A stretch of DNA of 15,384 nucleotides from SLFT01 sp964493075 (GTDB taxonomy: Bacteria > Hydrogenedentota > Hydrogenedentia > Hydrogenedentales > CAITNO01): NCBI GenBank assembly GCA_964493075.1, contig CAZBNU010000085.1, positions 1-15,384 on the forward strand, written 5' to 3'. Positions 14,202-15,384 of the stretch are shown here, piece after piece. Both the position numbers and the translations under genes were made by a program. The notes below the pieces were generated by a model. That model saw only the letters and a list, made by a program, of their open reading frames with translations, searched no databases and was not told the origin of the DNA. Numbering within the stretch: the first letter of the stretch is position 1; each line of letters starts with the position of its first letter.

Positions 14202-14837
14202 TTATTTGGCTCCCTTCACTGTATGTTTGACCATTATCATGCCACCATTCGCACCTGGTACGGCGCCTTTAATAACCAGCAAGTTCTTTTCCGGCACAAC
14301 GTCCATGATTTCAAGATTCTGCACCGTCACCTTCGTATTTCCCATTTGACCGGGAAGACGTTTACCCTTGACCACTTCTGACGGGTCAGCACTTGAACCA
14401 ATGGAACCCGGCCTGCGGTGGAAATTAGAACCATGCCCGCCGGGGCCGCCTGCAAATCCGTAACGCTTTATAACGCCAGCAAATCCACGCCCTTTGCTCA
14501 GCCCAGAAACATCAACACGATCACCTTTTTTGAAGATGTCGCTCCGGACTTCGTCGCCGGGTTTCAGGGCATTGTCATCTTCAACCACAAATTCTTTGAG
14601 GTATCGCTTGGGAGTGACACCCGCATTCTTAAAGTGATGAAGCATAGGCTTAGAACACCGTTTTTCTTTTTTCTCGCCAAACCCAACCTGTACGGCTTCG
14701 TAACCATCCTGGCCGAGTTTCTTCCGCTGGACCACGGTGCAGGGTCCCGCTTGAAGCAGCGTTACGGGTATCCACAGGCCATCTTCCGTAAAGATACGGG
14801 TCATACCGAGTTTCAACCCTAACAAACCTTTCAGCAT
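14202..14837 (-). CDS. rplC: 50S ribosomal protein L3
   Basis: L3 (uL3) starts 50S assembly, and its tip reaches the peptidyl transferase centre. With ATG 14837 the product is 211 residues and begins MLKGLLGLKLGMTRIFTEDG, the family start; GAGGA lies 8 bases upstream. ATG 14840 (5 bases from the site) is the alternative, and the frame runs on to a GTG at 14852 with no ribosome site. Key blocks are LSKGRGFAGVIKRYGFAGGP, the tip GSNFHRRPGSIG, and KGKRLPGQMGNTKVTVQNL. The E. coli methylated Gln150 site is replaced by SSADPS, as in many non-proteobacterial L3 proteins. Confidence 0.96.
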   Translation of the reverse strand: MLKGLLGLKLGMTRIFTEDGLWIPVTLLQAGPCTVVQRKKLGQDGYEAVQVGFGEKKEKRCSKPMLHHFKNAGVTPKRYLKEFVVEDDNALKPGDEVRSDIFKKGDRVDVSGLSKGRGFAGVIKRYGFAGGPGGHGSNFHRRPGSIGSSADPSEVVKGKRLPGQMGNTKVTVQNLEIMDVVPEKNLLVIKGAVPGANGGMIMVKHTVKGAK

Positions 14838-14897
14838 CATTCTTATCCTCACAACGCGCCGCGTTCATGTGTTACCATGGCGTGCGTTTTGACAAAG

Positions 14898-15209
14898 TTA
14901 CTGTTTGATTTCCACGTCCACACCCGCTGGAAGCACCAGTTTCATCAGTGCATCCACTGTCGTTGCGCTTGGTTCGAGAATGTCAAGCAGTCGTTTATGC
15001 GTACGGCATTCAAACTGTTCCCGCGATTTCTTGTCCACATGCGGACCGCGCAAAACCGTATACTTGGTCATCGCCGTGGGAAGCGGAATTGGCCCGCGAA
15101 CCCCAGCGCCTGTGCGTTGCGCAGCCATTACAATTTCCGCCGCTGATTTATCCAGCAAACGATGATCGTAGGCTCTCAGTTTGATGCGAATCTTATGACC
15201 GGACGCCAT
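14898..15209 (-). CDS. rpsJ: 30S ribosomal protein S10 (NusE)
   Basis: S10 (uS10/NusE) is a 30S head protein that also acts in transcription antitermination with NusB and binds NusG to couple transcription and translation. The 103-residue product reads KIRIKLRAYDHRLLDKSAAEIV, RGPIPLPTAMTKYTVLRGPHVDKKSREQFECRTHKRLLDI and PAGVDVEIKQ, standard along its length. ATG at 15209 has GGAG 7 bases upstream. It follows tuf by 120 bases, so str and S10 clusters are joined here. Confidence 0.98.
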   Translation of the reverse strand: MASGHKIRIKLRAYDHRLLDKSAAEIVMAAQRTGAGVRGPIPLPTAMTKYTVLRGPHVDKKSREQFECRTHKRLLDILEPSATTVDALMKLVLPAGVDVEIKQ

Positions 15210-15329
15210 GTTATTTCTCCATAACTACCGCAACAGGAGCGCCTGCCAAAGCAGACAATCGCGTTGCGTCCGATGAAACCAAGCCTGACGTGCGCCTCAC
15301 TGAAGTGCGCGCCAGACACCTTAAAAAAC
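15210..15329 (-). promoter_or_regulatory. tuf-rpsJ spacer, possible S10 leader
   Basis: This 120-base spacer is the largest upstream of the S10 genes and carries the rpsJ ribosome site (GGAG). One short hairpin is visible on the minus strand: arms GTCTGC and GGCAGGC-type around a TTTG loop at about 15241-15256, six pairs including one G-U. I see no convincing -35/-10 pair and no terminator with a U-tract after tuf apart from a short T run next to its stop. It may be a read-through leader for autoregulation; no known leader was recognised. Confidence 0.3.
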
Positions 15330-15384
15330 TTACTCGATAACTTTGGTAACAACGCCCGCGCCAACAGTGCGGCCGCCTTCGCGA
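15330..15384 (-). CDS. tuf: elongation factor Tu, C-terminal end only
   Basis: Seventeen full codons before the TAA at 15332-15330 read REGGRTVGAGVVTKVIE, the almost invariant C-terminus of bacterial EF-Tu, which brings aminoacyl-tRNA to the ribosome as a GTP complex. The rest lies beyond the right edge of the window. Its place directly upstream of rpsJ is the common str-S10 junction. Confidence 0.95.
   Translation of the reverse strand, partial: REGGRTVGAGVVTKVIE

Overview
The window is almost entirely one long minus-strand ribosomal-protein and transcription/translation cluster, the fused S10-spc-alpha arrangement. Read in the direction of transcription (right to left) it runs: 3' end of tuf, then rpsJ, rplC, rplD, rplW, rplB, rpsS, rplV, rpsC, rplP, rpmC, rpsQ, rplN, rplX, rplE, rpsN, rpsH, rplF, rplR, rpsE, rplO, secY, map, infA, rpsM, rpsK, rpoA and rplQ. 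Every gene is intact, and most have a clear Shine-Dalgarno of the AGGAG type. At the far left a plus-strand gene of unknown function converges on rplQ. A perfect 16-bp inverted repeat between them looks like a shared bidirectional terminator.

The organism is a bacterium of intermediate G+C. The cluster lacks rpmD (between rpsE and rplO), rpmJ (between infA and rpsM), rpsD (between rpsK and rpoA) and adk (between secY and map). S14 is the long, cysteine-poor form, map and infA are present, and tuf directly precedes rpsJ. Loss of L30 together with a displaced rpsD is known from chlamydiae, so a member of the Planctomycetes-Verrucomicrobia-Chlamydiae assemblage (for example a Kiritimatiellota/Lentisphaerota/Verrucomicrobia-like bacterium) is a reasonable guess. 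This is inference from gene content only.

Region by region: 1-409 unknown plus-strand gene end; 410-510 terminator region; 511-3268 the alpha-operon part (rplQ, rpoA, rpsK, rpsM, infA); 3324-5559 map and secY; 5592-9852 the spc part (L15, S5, L18, L6, S8, S14, L5, L24, L14); 9873-15209 the S10 part (S17, L29, L16, S3, L22, S19, L2, L23, L4, L3, S10); 15330-15384 the end of tuf. Together the genes build both ribosomal subunits, start translation (IF-1), deliver aminoacyl-tRNA (EF-Tu), remove the N-terminal methionine (Map), export proteins (SecY) and supply the RNA polymerase alpha subunit. No stretch longer than 300 bases lacks a gene.

No new defence, mobile or regulatory system was found; this is core genome. 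The points worth a second look are lineage-specific: an Arg/Gly-rich tail on S3, a strongly acidic tail on RpoA (both near the RNA polymerase-30S interface in coupled complexes), an acidic tail on L15, the missing small ribosomal protein genes, a possible 20-codon reading frame in the spacer where rpsD often sits, and frequent GTG/TTG starts.
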